Source of the DNA: Paenibacillus polygoni
GTDB taxonomy: Bacteria; Bacillota; Bacilli; Paenibacillales; Paenibacillaceae
Reading direction: 5' to 3'
DNA: 64,000 nt
Assembly: GCF_030263935.1 (NCBI RefSeq)
Contig: NZ_CP127162.1
Location: forward strand, 4,864,001-4,928,000
The notes under the pieces were generated by a model, which was not told the DNA's origin, did not search any database, and was given only the letters and a program-made list of their open reading frames with translations. This document shows, one piece after another, positions 11,406 to 19,675 of this stretch (its first letter is position 1; each line of letters starts with the position of its first letter). A program made the translations under genes and the position numbers.

Positions 11406-12077
11406 CTATTCAAGTGTTTCCCCATTTTGAGAAACGACGTTAATGGACATAACACCTTTAATCTTTTTCATATTTTCATATTCTTTTGTTGAAGCATTGC
11501 CTTTTAGCTTGATTTGATAAACAAGTTCAACAAATTGATCATTTACCGTCTCTGAACGTAATTTATAACCTCTGCACACTTTAAACATATGCGCTCTTAT
11601 ATCTTCTAACGATTGGTCTATATTTTCAGAGCGGATAATAATTAAATAACGTTCGTCACTTCCAATACCATAGTTAAAAACAAAGCAGACTAAGGAAATG
11701 ACAATCGTTCCGATAATCGTAATCGCCAAACTGCCTGAACCTGCTCCTAATCCGATAGCAATGGTCCAGAAGATATACGCTGTATCACGTGGATCTTTAA
11801 CCGCCGTACGAAAACGAACAATAGAAAGAGCCCCGACCATCCCTAATGACAGGGCGATATTCCCGCCAATAATACTCATAATTACGGTAGTGATTAAGGT
11901 TAACATAATGAGAGAAATATTAAATTTCTTACTATACAGAATGCTTCCATATGTGAACCGATATGTAATAAATACGATTAAACTCAGTGCTAACGCGACT
12001 AACGTATTCCCGAGCAGCTGGGTAGTCGTAACATCAGCGGTACTACCATACAAAAGTTCATATAAAGCCTCTTTCAT
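11406..12077 (-). CDS. DUF4956 membrane protein
   Basis: 223 residues with about four hydrophobic helices in the first 140 residues, the conserved cytoplasmic loop GMVGALSIVRFRTAVKDPRD, and a soluble C-terminal domain ending in IKGVMSINVVSQNGETLE. This matches DUF4956, a family found repeatedly beside VTC and CotH genes and of unknown function. It is the first gene of the six-gene minus-strand cluster; gaps inside the cluster are 11-23 bp or overlaps, so co-transcription is expected. Confidence 0.85.
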   Translation of the reverse strand: MKEALYELLYGSTADVTTTQLLGNTLVALALSLIVFITYRFTYGSILYSKKFNISLIMLTLITTVIMSIIGGNIALSLGMVGALSIVRFRTAVKDPRDTAYIFWTIAIGLGAGSGSLAITIIGTIVISLVCFVFNYGIGSDERYLIIIRSENIDQSLEDIRAHMFKVCRGYKLRSETVNDQFVELVYQIKLKGNASTKEYENMKKIKGVMSINVVSQNGETLE

Positions 12078-12235
12078 CCATCACAACTCCAAATCATAAA
12101 AATTAATTAACTTTAGACCGGTGTAAACTACCAATCCTTTATAACTAGTAGTTAAGATAGCATCATCAATAAATGTCGTCAAGAATAGAGAATGGAAATG
12201 AAAACCGCTGTATAATTCGATGTAAAATATACACA

Positions 12236-12272
12236 AAAATACGGCTGATATCCTTATATCAGCTGTATTTTT
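12236..12272. terminator. Hairpin upstream of the DUF4956 gene
   Basis: AATACGGCTGATAT and ATATCAGCTGTATTT pair around a CCTT loop with A-run and T-run flanks. It separates the surface cluster from upstream minus-strand transcription. The rest of the 12078-12462 gap shows no convincing gene. Confidence 0.6.
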
Positions 12273-12462
12273 AGTGGTTGCAACTACGATGAAAGCAACG
12301 ACAGGAATTATGAAATTAATTTTTGCCGAAGTCTATATAAAACGGAAGAAAAAACATAAAAAACGAATCTACTTCAGTGCCTGTCATTCATTTAACCGTT
12401 TTAATAAAATCATAGAACACTAGCACCAAACAAACACTAAAGGATACTTGTAGATACAAATG

Positions 12463-12496
12463 AAAATGAGCCCGGTATCATTACCGAACTCATTTC
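12463..12496. terminator. Terminator downstream of L25 gene
   Basis: AAATGAG-CC-CGGTA-TCAT-TACCG-AA-CTCATTT is a symmetric hairpin about 70 bp past the stop of the L25 gene. Confidence 0.65.
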
Positions 12497-12568
12497 ATGA
12501 AACTGTCTGACTCATATTTAATTTATCTAGTTAAAGACACTTCACAGTTGAAAACAGCCTCTTAAGGC

Positions 12569-13114
12569 TTAAGGCTTCGACACCGATACAAGGAGCTCGT
12601 TATCACCAGAGATTACTGTCACTTCTGGCGGTAGAACCAGGTCTTTCACGAAGAGCGTTTCCCCAATTTCCATCGCGCTGATGTCCAGCTCAACTATAGA
12701 CGGCAGGTCTTTCGGCAGTGCCTCCACTTCGACATATGGGTCTTGGATTTGCACAACTCCTCCCCACTTCGCTCCGGCAGGGGTACCTACGATCTTGACC
12801 GCAAGCTTTGTCCGAATGATCTCATCAGTTTGCACAAGCTGAAAATCGACATGCAAAGGTTGGCGGGTTACTGGGTTCCGCTGAAGATCTTCTAACAGAA
12901 CGATAAACGAATGATCGCCTTCGATCTTCAGTTCAATAAAGCCAGAAGCCCCCTTCTTTATCCACTTTTCAAATTGTTTGGTGCAAATATGAATAATTTG
13001 ATTGTCTGCATTTTTCCCGAATACAACCGCTGGTAAACGCCCCTCCTGACGTAAATTTCGAAGTCCAGAAGGATTGAGTTGCGAACGTCTTTCGGTATGA
13101 ATGTATGTAGCCAT
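12569..13114 (-). CDS. rplY: 50S ribosomal protein L25 / general stress protein Ctc
   Basis: 181 residues: an N-terminal 5S-rRNA-binding domain (RNLRQEGRLPAVVFGK, FIVLLEDLQRNPVTRQPLHVDF) and the C-terminal TL5-type beta domain (IQDPYVEVEALPKDLPSIVELDIS). This two-domain form is called Ctc in Bacillus, where it is also stress-induced. AAAGGAGAGG precedes the ATG. Monocistronic, with its own promoter and terminator. Confidence 0.95.
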   Translation of the reverse strand: MATYIHTERRSQLNPSGLRNLRQEGRLPAVVFGKNADNQIIHICTKQFEKWIKKGASGFIELKIEGDHSFIVLLEDLQRNPVTRQPLHVDFQLVQTDEIIRTKLAVKIVGTPAGAKWGGVVQIQDPYVEVEALPKDLPSIVELDISAMEIGETLFVKDLVLPPEVTVISGDNELLVSVSKP

Positions 13115-13237
13115 GCTCTACCTCTCCTTTTCATTGAGTGATCTTAGCGCACATGATTAGCAGCCGTCGAACCGCCCCTGAGCGGGGACCAATAGAGAAA
13201 CACAGCATCACAACCTCCATCCTTTTTCGGGTAGATC

Positions 13238-13266
13238 ATAATACATTAATGTGAAAAACCCATAAA
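13238..13266 (-). promoter_or_regulatory. Probable SigA promoter of L25 gene
   Basis: Minus-strand TTTATG (13266-13261), 17-bp spacer, TATTAT (13243-13238), about 125 bp before the start codon. The leader includes a GC-rich stem (CCCCGCTCAGGGG) near 13175. Confidence 0.4.
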
Positions 13267-13314
13267 TATAGACGAAAGCACTCCTCTCGGGATGAGTGGA
13301 ATGCCTATGGGTTT
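13256..13314. terminator. Long hairpin upstream of L25 promoter
   Basis: AAACCCATA and TATGGGTTT close a stem that also contains CACTC/GAGTG arms. On the minus strand it ends in TTTTT, so it can stop transcription entering from upstream; its foot overlaps the -35 of the L25 promoter. Confidence 0.45.
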
Positions 13315-13408
13315 CATCAACCATACCATATGTTGTTATTTATGTCGATGAATCACTGTTATGTGAATAGGATAATCTTTATTTCTATGCGGATAATCGT
13401 AAAGGTGG

Positions 13409-13457
13409 AAAAAAGATAAGACCCAGATCTCAAAGTCATTGGAGTCAGAGTCTTATC
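13409..13457 (-). terminator. Terminator of the lipoprotein gene
   Basis: GATAAGAC and GTCTTATC pair across a 27-base loop region with inner TGACTCC/GGAGTCA-like pairing; TTTTTT follows on the minus strand. It is 22 bp past the stop at 13480. Confidence 0.7.
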
Positions 13458-13479
13458 CCGTTTGCACAAATAGTAGGGA

Positions 13480-14577
13480 TTATTGAACCTCTTTAAACGT
13501 ACTAGCAGCATTAATGAACATATCGCGTTTTTCATCCATCTGATTTTGAAGAGTCCAGAATAACAGTTGAGTAAAGTTACCTTCGGTTTCAACAAGTGTG
13601 ATCAGGTAACTAATTTTAATTTTGTCGATTTCCCCACTTAGCTCGTATTGTACAGCTGGCTGTCCATTGACCTCCATTTCCTTGGGGTCTGTTAGTGTGG
13701 CATTCAATAATGTTTGTGACATGGAGTCAGTAACCGCTGTAGAATAATCAGTCAATGTGAAGTTATCGGCAAAAGTATCCTTACTCTCACGGAGAACCAT
13801 CATATATTCTTCTTGCTGCATACGTGAAGCTTGAATGTCAGCATCAGGAGACAACTCCATTTCGTAGGACATAGTAGCAGGAATCGTAATCTCTGCCTTC
13901 TTGTCATCGCTCGTCAATGTGGTCAATTCTGTATTCTGATCATCTTTGTTGTTAGGATCTGTAGATTCGGGGGGCGAAGTAGATGTAGAAGCTGGAGTTG
14001 TTGGTGTTTCCTTTATTACCTTAAATGATTCAATCGCTTGTAAAAGCTCTTCTTTGTTAGCTTCAAATTTAGATTGTGTAGACCATGTAATAATCTGATA
14101 GAAGGAGCCGCCCTTTTCGAGTAAAGCTACTAGATAATGCACTTTCACCTTCTGCGCCTCACCGGTAATTTCAAATAGTTGAGCTTCAGTAGAGTCCACA
14201 TTTATTGTTTTGTTGTTAGATTCCTCCGCATTTGTTATAGACAAGTCAATATTACTCATAAATATAGCTTTGAAATCGTCTAATGTCGCACCGTCCGCCA
14301 TATTCGATTTTAGAAGAGAATTTACTATTGCATACTTTTCATTTTTTCTTTCGGAAACTGCCAAAATAGCCTGTTCATTAAGAGGCGGATCCTCTACCCA
14401 ACCCTTATTCACAGTTAACTCGACCTGCCCGTCTTTAGAAGTAAATGTTTTCTCCTCTTTGTCATCACCGGATGTGTCATTTGCGTTGTTACTTGAACTA
14501 CAAGCCGAAATAAAAAGAACAGATATCAGCAAAATAATAAGTACCTTGCCGGTACTTCGCTTACTTTGTTTTCTCAA
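13480..14577 (-). CDS. Lipoprotein with two copies of one domain
   Basis: 365 residues. A signal peptide ends in the lipobox FISAC (Cys about 26), followed by an Asn/Ser/Asp linker. Two ~145-residue units follow, separated by a Thr/Ser/Pro linker: each starts with a short beta motif (GQVELTVNKGW; KKAEITIPATM) and ends with nearly the same pattern (KVKVHYLVALLEKGGSFYQI..W..Q; KIKISYLITLVETEGNFTQL..W..Q, then FKV/FKE). This looks like an internal duplication of a PsbP/DUF1795-like fold. Surface-anchored; function unknown. Monocistronic. Confidence 0.7.
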   Translation of the reverse strand: MRKQSKRSTGKVLIILLISVLFISACSSSNNANDTSGDDKEEKTFTSKDGQVELTVNKGWVEDPPLNEQAILAVSERKNEKYAIVNSLLKSNMADGATLDDFKAIFMSNIDLSITNAEESNNKTINVDSTEAQLFEITGEAQKVKVHYLVALLEKGGSFYQIITWSTQSKFEANKEELLQAIESFKVIKETPTTPASTSTSPPESTDPNNKDDQNTELTTLTSDDKKAEITIPATMSYEMELSPDADIQASRMQQEEYMMVLRESKDTFADNFTLTDYSTAVTDSMSQTLLNATLTDPKEMEVNGQPAVQYELSGEIDKIKISYLITLVETEGNFTQLLFWTLQNQMDEKRDMFINAASTFKEVQ

Positions 14578-14838
14578 TTTGTTCTCTCCTCTTCCTTATG
14601 TATAATACGTTACTCTTAAACCTCTTACTAATGAATGAATCAGAAATTTCGTTTTTTAGTGGAAATATGTAATAACTGGGTTCGCTATAGCGCTGAACTG
14701 CACATCTATCTGGAATTTGTGCATGCGTTCGAGAACAATACAGCAGAACCCAATCAAGCTCTTTTAATTACGGATCGTGGGTTAGACTAGACATTATATT
14801 ACCTGGGGCACGTATTTATACAACATAAATACTGTGAT

Positions 14839-15003
14839 TCATTCAGATGCGGATCGCTGCGGCGTAACCGTCTTCTGATATCGATCAGCAAGATCAGAAG
14901 TTGCAGTCAGCTCTAGTTGTCCCAGCAAGACCTTGCTATCCTGCCCCGCATAGATCTTCCGGTGCTCCGTGATGTCAGTAGAGTTTTGTTGTTTTGTTAT
15001 TTT
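14839..15003 (-). pseudogene. Possible C-terminal gene remnant behind the SDR gene
   Basis: Directly after the TAG of the SDR gene the same frame stays open for about 54 codons (...STDITEHRKIYAGQDSKV, LGQLELTATSDLADRYQ) to a TGA at 14839. Composition is protein-like but I do not recognise it. It may be a decayed tail of another gene. The remaining stretch 14600-14838 shows nothing I can support. Confidence 0.25.
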
Positions 15004-15621
15004 CTAAGTAGAAATTCCGATCGATGTATTTTCATATTCTGCATGATGTAATGCTTTGAGAATAAAATGTGCGACGTCAGCACGCGGTATGGACCTTGCG
15101 TTCTTGGGTACACTTGTCGTAGATTCTCTATACCTCCCGGAAAGGGGACGATTGGTTAAGCCCAAAGGTCTAACAATGGTGTAGTTCAGTCCATGTGCCT
15201 CAATATCATCCGTAGCAGCCCTGTGATCTGCTAGAGTATTTTTAAGCATTCTCATGATCAGTTTCCCGCTTATCCCTGGTAGCTCGTTATGTATTCCTGC
15301 AGATGCAGTATAGACGATTCGTTTGACATCATGCTCCTGCATGCCAGCAATAATATTCTTCGTCATCTCCTGGAGATCGGTTGATTTTTTCATCCCTTGA
15401 TTAGAGCCTAAGCATGACACGACCGCATCATGACCAGCAATTGCTGCTGCGACTTCTGCTTGGTTGAAAGCATCTCCTTTTATAATTTTTAAATTATCGT
15501 GTGTAACTTCCAGCTTTGTTGGTGTCCGTACAAATGCTGTTACCTCAAAACCATTCTCTACTGCCTGCTTCACGACAGACTGACCTACACCGCCCGTTGC
15601 TCCGAAAACAATAATTTTCAT
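15004..15621 (-). CDS. NAD(P)-binding SDR-type oxidoreductase (NmrA/YwnB-like)
   Basis: 205 residues. GATGGVGQSVV (8-18) is the glycine-rich nucleotide-binding loop; VVSCLGSNQG and RIVYTASAG are the following strands, and NYTIVRPLGLTN matches atypical (biliverdin-reductase B/NmrA-like) SDRs that often lack the YxxxK pair. Likely a cytoplasmic NADPH-dependent reductase or redox sensor; substrate unknown. Isolated between other accessory genes. Confidence 0.8.
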   Translation of the reverse strand: MKIIVFGATGGVGQSVVKQAVENGFEVTAFVRTPTKLEVTHDNLKIIKGDAFNQAEVAAAIAGHDAVVSCLGSNQGMKKSTDLQEMTKNIIAGMQEHDVKRIVYTASAGIHNELPGISGKLIMRMLKNTLADHRAATDDIEAHGLNYTIVRPLGLTNRPLSGRYRESTTSVPKNARSIPRADVAHFILKALHHAEYENTSIGIST

Positions 15622-15884
15622 AGCACCTCACCTTTCTTTCCGATCATTTTCATCTTCTTGATGATATCCTATTAATCATAGAAACGTTACTATTACTCGA
15701 CAAGCGAAGTCTCTAATTCTTTTTGATCATTCGTTTGCTAAGTTGCTCTCGTCGCTTAACTACTGCCGTGAACCCAAGAATGTCAGGTCCTTGGTTAGTG
15801 TCTCGATTTGGTTTATAGAATAGATCCAATCTATATCTTCGATTCGTCTCTTCGCGTTATCGCTCTTTATTGTATTTAAATCAG

Positions 15885-15918
15885 AACCGCCATCCAATAA
15901 CCGGAAGAGCGGTTTTTT
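15885..15918. terminator. Terminator after TetR gene
   Basis: AACCGC and GCGGTT arms with a TTTTTT run on the plus strand; on the minus strand it lies just past the TetR stop codon at 15924. The 15622-15884 gap shows no other support for a gene. Confidence 0.5.
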
Positions 15919-15923
15919 ATATT

Positions 15924-16607
15924 CTACTTCTCCTGCTCTTTTATCACCTGCTCAATCCCAAGCAGAATCAGCTTCAATCCAAATTCAAATGCACGATCCG
16001 TTCCCATCAGCTTGAAAAGCCCATTTCTGAACATGCTCCGAAAAAGTCCAGCTTCCGCTTCACTCATGGAGTCCAGAAGGCGGTTCATCTCCTCACCCGG
16101 AAGTGACTTCTGTTCCTTAAGGATAGCGGCGACATTACGCTCATGCTGGTAACCGTCCAGAACGAAGTAGTAAACATAGTTCGCAAGCGTAGTAACCACC
16201 TGTATTTTCTGCTCTTGTTCAAGCGGTGTCGATTCCACGCAAAGCAGCATACGGTTGGTGTAACGAATGATGTCCGGTTCATGAGGCAGTGTCATCATCA
16301 TAAGCTGCGTAGAGCAGGGATAGCGGCTAAGCACGCTCCGTACTGTTACTGCAAGCACAGTCAGCTGTTCCTTCCAATCCCCTTCAGAGTCAAACTCCTC
16401 CAGAATTATTTTAGATACCTGGTTAGCTAAACGCTGGTAGAGGTCCTGTTTGCCCTTGAAATACCAGTACAGAGAGGGAGCCTGAATCCCTAGCCTGTCA
16501 GCTAATCGTCTCATGCTGAATTTCTCAATTCCCTCCTCTCCTAGAAGCTCCCATGAAGCTTCCAAAATCTTATCTTCCGAAATTTGAGGTTGCTGCTTTT
16601 TTCTCAT
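15924..16607 (-). CDS. TetR-family regulator of the MATE pump
   Basis: 227 residues. Residues 12-60 (DKILEASWELLGEEGIEKFSMRRL..LGIQAPSLYWYFKGKQDL) are a TetR helix-turn-helix; the rest resembles the TetR_C-type ligand-binding domain (LLGIEQVIKEQ end). It is divergent from a MATE efflux gene, and the 130-bp gap holds three copies of a CTAAC-N3-GTTAG dyad, so it very probably represses both genes until a drug binds. Confidence 0.9.
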   Translation of the reverse strand: MRKKQQPQISEDKILEASWELLGEEGIEKFSMRRLADRLGIQAPSLYWYFKGKQDLYQRLANQVSKIILEEFDSEGDWKEQLTVLAVTVRSVLSRYPCSTQLMMMTLPHEPDIIRYTNRMLLCVESTPLEQEQKIQVVTTLANYVYYFVLDGYQHERNVAAILKEQKSLPGEEMNRLLDSMSEAEAGLFRSMFRNGLFKLMGTDRAFEFGLKLILLGIEQVIKEQEK

Positions 16608-16625
16608 AGATATCCGCCCTTTTAT

Positions 16626-16638
16626 CTAACAGTGTAAG
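16626..16638. promoter_or_regulatory. TetR-type operator, TetR-proximal copy
   Basis: CTAACAGTGTAAG is the CTAAC-N3-GTTAG dyad with one mismatch, 19 bp before the TetR start codon, suited to autorepression. Confidence 0.55.
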
Positions 16639-16645
16639 TTTATGC

Positions 16646-16674
16646 TTTACAGATTCATAAGATCATGATAACAT
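16646..16674 (+). promoter_or_regulatory. MATE gene promoter
   Basis: TTTACA (16646-16651), 17-bp spacer, TAACAT (16669-16674). The first perfect operator begins at the next base, covering the expected start site. Confidence 0.6.
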
Positions 16675-16707
16675 CTAACACTGTTAGACTCAAACTAACA
16701 CCGTTAG
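16675..16707. promoter_or_regulatory. Two perfect TetR-type operators, 20 bp apart
   Basis: CTAACACTGTTAG (16675-16687) and CTAACACCGTTAG (16695-16707) are 13-bp dyads CTAAC-N3-GTTAG. Centre-to-centre distance is 20 bp, about two helical turns, so two dimers could bind on one face right behind the MATE -10 element. Confidence 0.75.
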
Positions 16708-16737
16708 ATAATTATGAAAAAGAAAGAAGTGATCCGC

Positions 16738-18090
16738 ATGGATGCAGAAAACCTCCATTATTTCGAGAAAGCGCCAGTCGCTAAAGCCGTAGCTCACTTT
16801 GCAGTACCGATGATGTTAGGCACGTCAATGAGTGTAATATACTCCATCTTGAATGCCTACTTCCTTGGTACGCTCCACAATACTGCCGTGTTAACCGCAC
16901 TTGCATTAACCTTACCACTATTTGCGATCATTATGGCGCTGGGCAACCTGATTGGAGTGGGCAGCGGTACGTTCATCTCCCGTTTGCTAGGAGAGAAAAA
17001 ATATGATGATGTAAAATATGTATCTTCATTCGCTTTTTACAGCAGCTTAGTGCTCGGTCTGATCATGATGGCTGCCGGCCTACCATTAATTGATTCCATC
17101 GTTCAAGGGTTAGGGGCAACGTCTGAATCCTTCGGATTTACGAAAGACTATGTGACGGTTATGCTTCTCGGCTCACCATTCGTCGTATTATTCTTCACAC
17201 TAGAAAATATCGTACGCTCAGAAGGGGCAGCGATCACATCAATGATTGGTATGATTCTTAGCGTTGTCATAAATATTATCCTCGATGCAATGGTTGTTTT
17301 TGTCTTCCATTGGGGCGTAATTGGTGTTGCATCCGCTACGGTCGTCTCCAACTTGGTTGCGAGTGTATTCTACGCCTTCCATATGGGATACAAAAGTCAA
17401 TTCCTAACCGTATCCGCAAAATGGTTCAAGGCTACTAAGGACATTCTAGGCAATGTTTTCAAAATTGGTACTCCTGTCTTTATTATGAGTATCTTCATGG
17501 GCGCAATGTCGCTCATCTTTAACCATTTTCTTGTCGAATATGGCGATCTAGCCGTAGCCGCTTACGGAATTTCATCTCGTTTATTGCAATTGCCTGAGTT
17601 TATACTGATGGGATTATGCGAGGGAGTCGTGCCGCTTATTGCTTTCTCTTTTACAGCGAATAAATTACGAATGAAGCAGACGATTGGATTCACCGTTAAA
17701 GCGATTTTAGTGTTAGCGGTCGTGTTCGGCATCTTCGTCTATTTCATCTCCGATAACCTGATTGGTTTATTTACGAATGACCCGCAATTAGTTGAAATGG
17801 GCAGCTACATTCTGCATGTAACATTCTTATCCCTATTCGTTTCAGGAATGACTACGTTATTTATGGGGATCTTCCAGGCAACAGCGCAAGGAACTGCTGC
17901 ATTTATTATGTCAGTTATTCAAGGAATTACTCTGATTCCTGTGCTCTATATCGCTAATCATATGAATGGCTTTCACGGAGTGGTCTGGTCACTTGTCATT
18001 GCGGATACTGTCGCATTCCTTGTTGGTGCCATCATGATGTATGTTTTGCGGAACAAGTTGCAGCCGGATTTGGATAGTTTAGTACAGTAA
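16738..18090 (+). CDS. MATE-family multidrug efflux transporter
   Basis: 450 residues from the ATG at 16738, preceded by AGAAGTGATCC, close to the full anti-Shine-Dalgarno match; the in-frame ATG at 16714 lacks one and sits next to the operator. About twelve hydrophobic helices; PVAKAVAHFAVPMMLGTSMSV and the second-half FKIGTPVFIMSIF repeat the two-bundle MATE pattern. MATE pumps export cationic drugs using Na+ or H+. Controlled by the divergent TetR gene. Confidence 0.9.
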   Translation: MDAENLHYFEKAPVAKAVAHFAVPMMLGTSMSVIYSILNAYFLGTLHNTAVLTALALTLPLFAIIMALGNLIGVGSGTFISRLLGEKKYDDVKYVSSFAFYSSLVLGLIMMAAGLPLIDSIVQGLGATSESFGFTKDYVTVMLLGSPFVVLFFTLENIVRSEGAAITSMIGMILSVVINIILDAMVVFVFHWGVIGVASATVVSNLVASVFYAFHMGYKSQFLTVSAKWFKATKDILGNVFKIGTPVFIMSIFMGAMSLIFNHFLVEYGDLAVAAYGISSRLLQLPEFILMGLCEGVVPLIAFSFTANKLRMKQTIGFTVKAILVLAVVFGIFVYFISDNLIGLFTNDPQLVEMGSYILHVTFLSLFVSGMTTLFMGIFQATAQGTAAFIMSVIQGITLIPVLYIANHMNGFHGVVWSLVIADTVAFLVGAIMMYVLRNKLQPDLDSLVQ

Positions 18091-18106
18091 AAAAACATAT
18101 AACATG

Positions 18107-18141
18107 AAAAAAGGCTGGCTCAGGAAATTTCCTGAGCCAGC
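18107..18141. terminator. Perfect hairpin after MATE gene
   Basis: GCTGGCTCAGGAAA and TTTCCTGAGCCAGC form a 14-bp stem without unpaired loop bases, 23 bp past the MATE stop. An A-run precedes it but no T-run follows on the plus strand, so it would terminate best on the minus strand. Confidence 0.6.
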
Positions 18142-18188
18142 TATTACGGTACAAAACAGGTAATAAGATTTTATTTCCTCAATACACG

Positions 18189-18348
18189 TTATGAAGGTGA
18201 CATTCCCTCTTCCAATTTAGCTCGGACTTCTTCTTTAAAACACAATTCCTTAATTAGTCATTGATACCGGAAATCCTTACTTAGGCCTGATAAGTAAACA
18301 AGCATAGATTTAATGAGAGACCTAGTTCCACGATTCATTCCCACTCAT
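18189..18348 (-). pseudogene. Gene remnant interrupted by IS30 and a stop codon
   Basis: On the minus strand a frame reads NRGTRSLIKSMLVYLSGLSK, DFRYQ, then TGA, then LIKELCFKEEVRAKLEEGMS and a terminal PS-stop (18189). The protein-like text on both sides of the TGA suggests the C-terminal end of a decayed gene. Its upstream part is cut by the IS30 element at 18359. Identity unknown. Confidence 0.4.
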
Positions 18349-18358
18349 TTTTTAGTTT

Positions 18359-19432
18359 GACGGATTGTAATATGAAGTGCGACACCTAGTTCAAAATTAA
18401 AAATGGCCCATGGCCGGATTCGTGTAGAATGGAGTTACCACACAACACCTACAAGGAGAATCCGCCATGAGCTACACACATCTTAGCATAATTGAACGCA
18501 GTAAACTAGAAGTATTACATCAACTGGGGCTGTCCGCCCGAGCCATTGCTCGCGAATTGGATCGTCATCATTCCACGATCAGCCGGGAACTGAGGAAAAA
18601 TCAAAGCCTAAATGGTTATCAAGCGGTAGCATCAGAGCATCGTTATAAGCATCTTCGCCAAGCTCAGAAACCTAGAGAAAAATGGACGGAGACACTCGGA
18701 AAAGAAATTGAACAGCGACTTCACGAAACCTGGTCTCCTGAGCAAATCTCTATGCGTTATAGACTGAAAGGAGAGCCCATGGTTTCGTTCAAAACGATCT
18801 ATCGCTGGCTTTATCAAGGACGTATGATTCGTAACACCGTTCAGCAGTTAAGACACAAAGGAAAAAGACAAAAACCCCAAGAAAAACGAGGTCGCTTCCT
18901 CGTAGGCACTTCTATCAAACAACGGCCTAAAGAGATTCGTTCCCGTGAAACCTTTGGACACTGGGAACTGGACACGGTCGTCTCCAGCCGAGGAAAAAGT
19001 AAGGCTTGTGTCGCTACATGTATCGAGCGAAAAACAAGGCTATACACTGCTATTAAAATGCCAGATCGCACTTCATTATCAATGGAAATTGCTATTGGTG
19101 TAGTTGCTGCACAGTACCCTGCCCAAACCTTCCAGACAGCTACCGTAGACCGTGGTAAAGAGTTCGCGTGCTTTCGTGAATTGGAAGAGTCACACGGTAT
19201 GACGGTATATTTTGCAGATCCTTATTCCTCATGGCAACGAGGCTCCAATGAGAATGGAAACGGGCTCCTTCGAGAGTTCTTCCCAAAAGGAAAGGACTTT
19301 GCAAAGGTGACCGAGGAAGAATTAGAACACGCCCTCCAACTTATTAACAACAGACCAAGGAAATGTTTGGGATGGAAAACTGCTCACGAATCATTTGAAG
19401 AAGAAGTGTCGCACTTGGATTGACAATCCGTC
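18359..19432 (+). mobile_element. IS30-family insertion sequence, complete
   Basis: 1074 bp. Terminal inverted repeats start GACGGATTGT on both ends and share AGTGCGACAC further in (18359-18385 and 19406-19432). The element is flanked by the direct repeat GTTT (18355-18358 and 19433-19436). One intact transposase gene fills it and its TGA lies inside the right inverted repeat. Intact ends and frame suggest recent insertion. Confidence 0.85.
18467..19423 (+). CDS. IS30-family transposase
   Basis: 318 residues, full length for the family. N-terminal helix-turn-helix (LSIIERSKLEVLHQLGLSAR, AIARELDRHHSTISRELRKN), then a DDE integrase core: GHWELDTV (first Asp), TVDRGKEFA (second Asp) and GSNENGNGLLREFFPKGKDF (Glu), a hallmark of IS30. 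CAAGGAG precedes the ATG. Confidence 0.95.
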   Translation: MSYTHLSIIERSKLEVLHQLGLSARAIARELDRHHSTISRELRKNQSLNGYQAVASEHRYKHLRQAQKPREKWTETLGKEIEQRLHETWSPEQISMRYRLKGEPMVSFKTIYRWLYQGRMIRNTVQQLRHKGKRQKPQEKRGRFLVGTSIKQRPKEIRSRETFGHWELDTVVSSRGKSKACVATCIERKTRLYTAIKMPDRTSLSMEIAIGVVAAQYPAQTFQTATVDRGKEFACFRELEESHGMTVYFADPYSSWQRGSNENGNGLLREFFPKGKDFAKVTEEELEHALQLINNRPRKCLGWKTAHESFEEEVSHLD

Positions 19433-19616
19433 GTTTATTTAGTTTTATCAAGATTTTATGTTATCAGTTTTCACAGAATACCCAAAAATTTCACCAATCA
19501 TGATAAGGTTCACCTTAACATTCTAATGACTAACTTTTAATATATTTTTTCCGTATCCACTATTACCTTAGATTGATCTGTATTACCAATTTTATAATTT
19601 TCTTCTGTAACTACTA

Positions 19617-19652
19617 TAGAAAAGAGCATCCTCCGGTCGGACGATGCTCTTG
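19617..19652 (-). terminator. Terminator of the DUF262/ATPase operon
   Basis: AAGAGCATC and GATGCTCTT arms around CTCCGGTCGGAC; TTTTC follows on the minus strand, 24 bp past the stop at 19676. Confidence 0.75.
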
Positions 19653-19675
19653 GTTCTTCTTAGTCTGTAGACTAT

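Noticed and set aside
11698..12099. 133-codon plus-strand frame opposite DUF4956
   Set aside because: Antisense of a conserved membrane gene; composition mirrors its hydrophobic codons.
13359..13595. 78-codon minus-strand frame overlapping the lipoprotein end
   Set aside because: Overlaps the lipoprotein stop and its terminator; no ribosome site.
14640..14770. Open minus-strand stretch after the SDR remnant
   Set aside because: Only about 35 codons open, no start, no recognisable motif.
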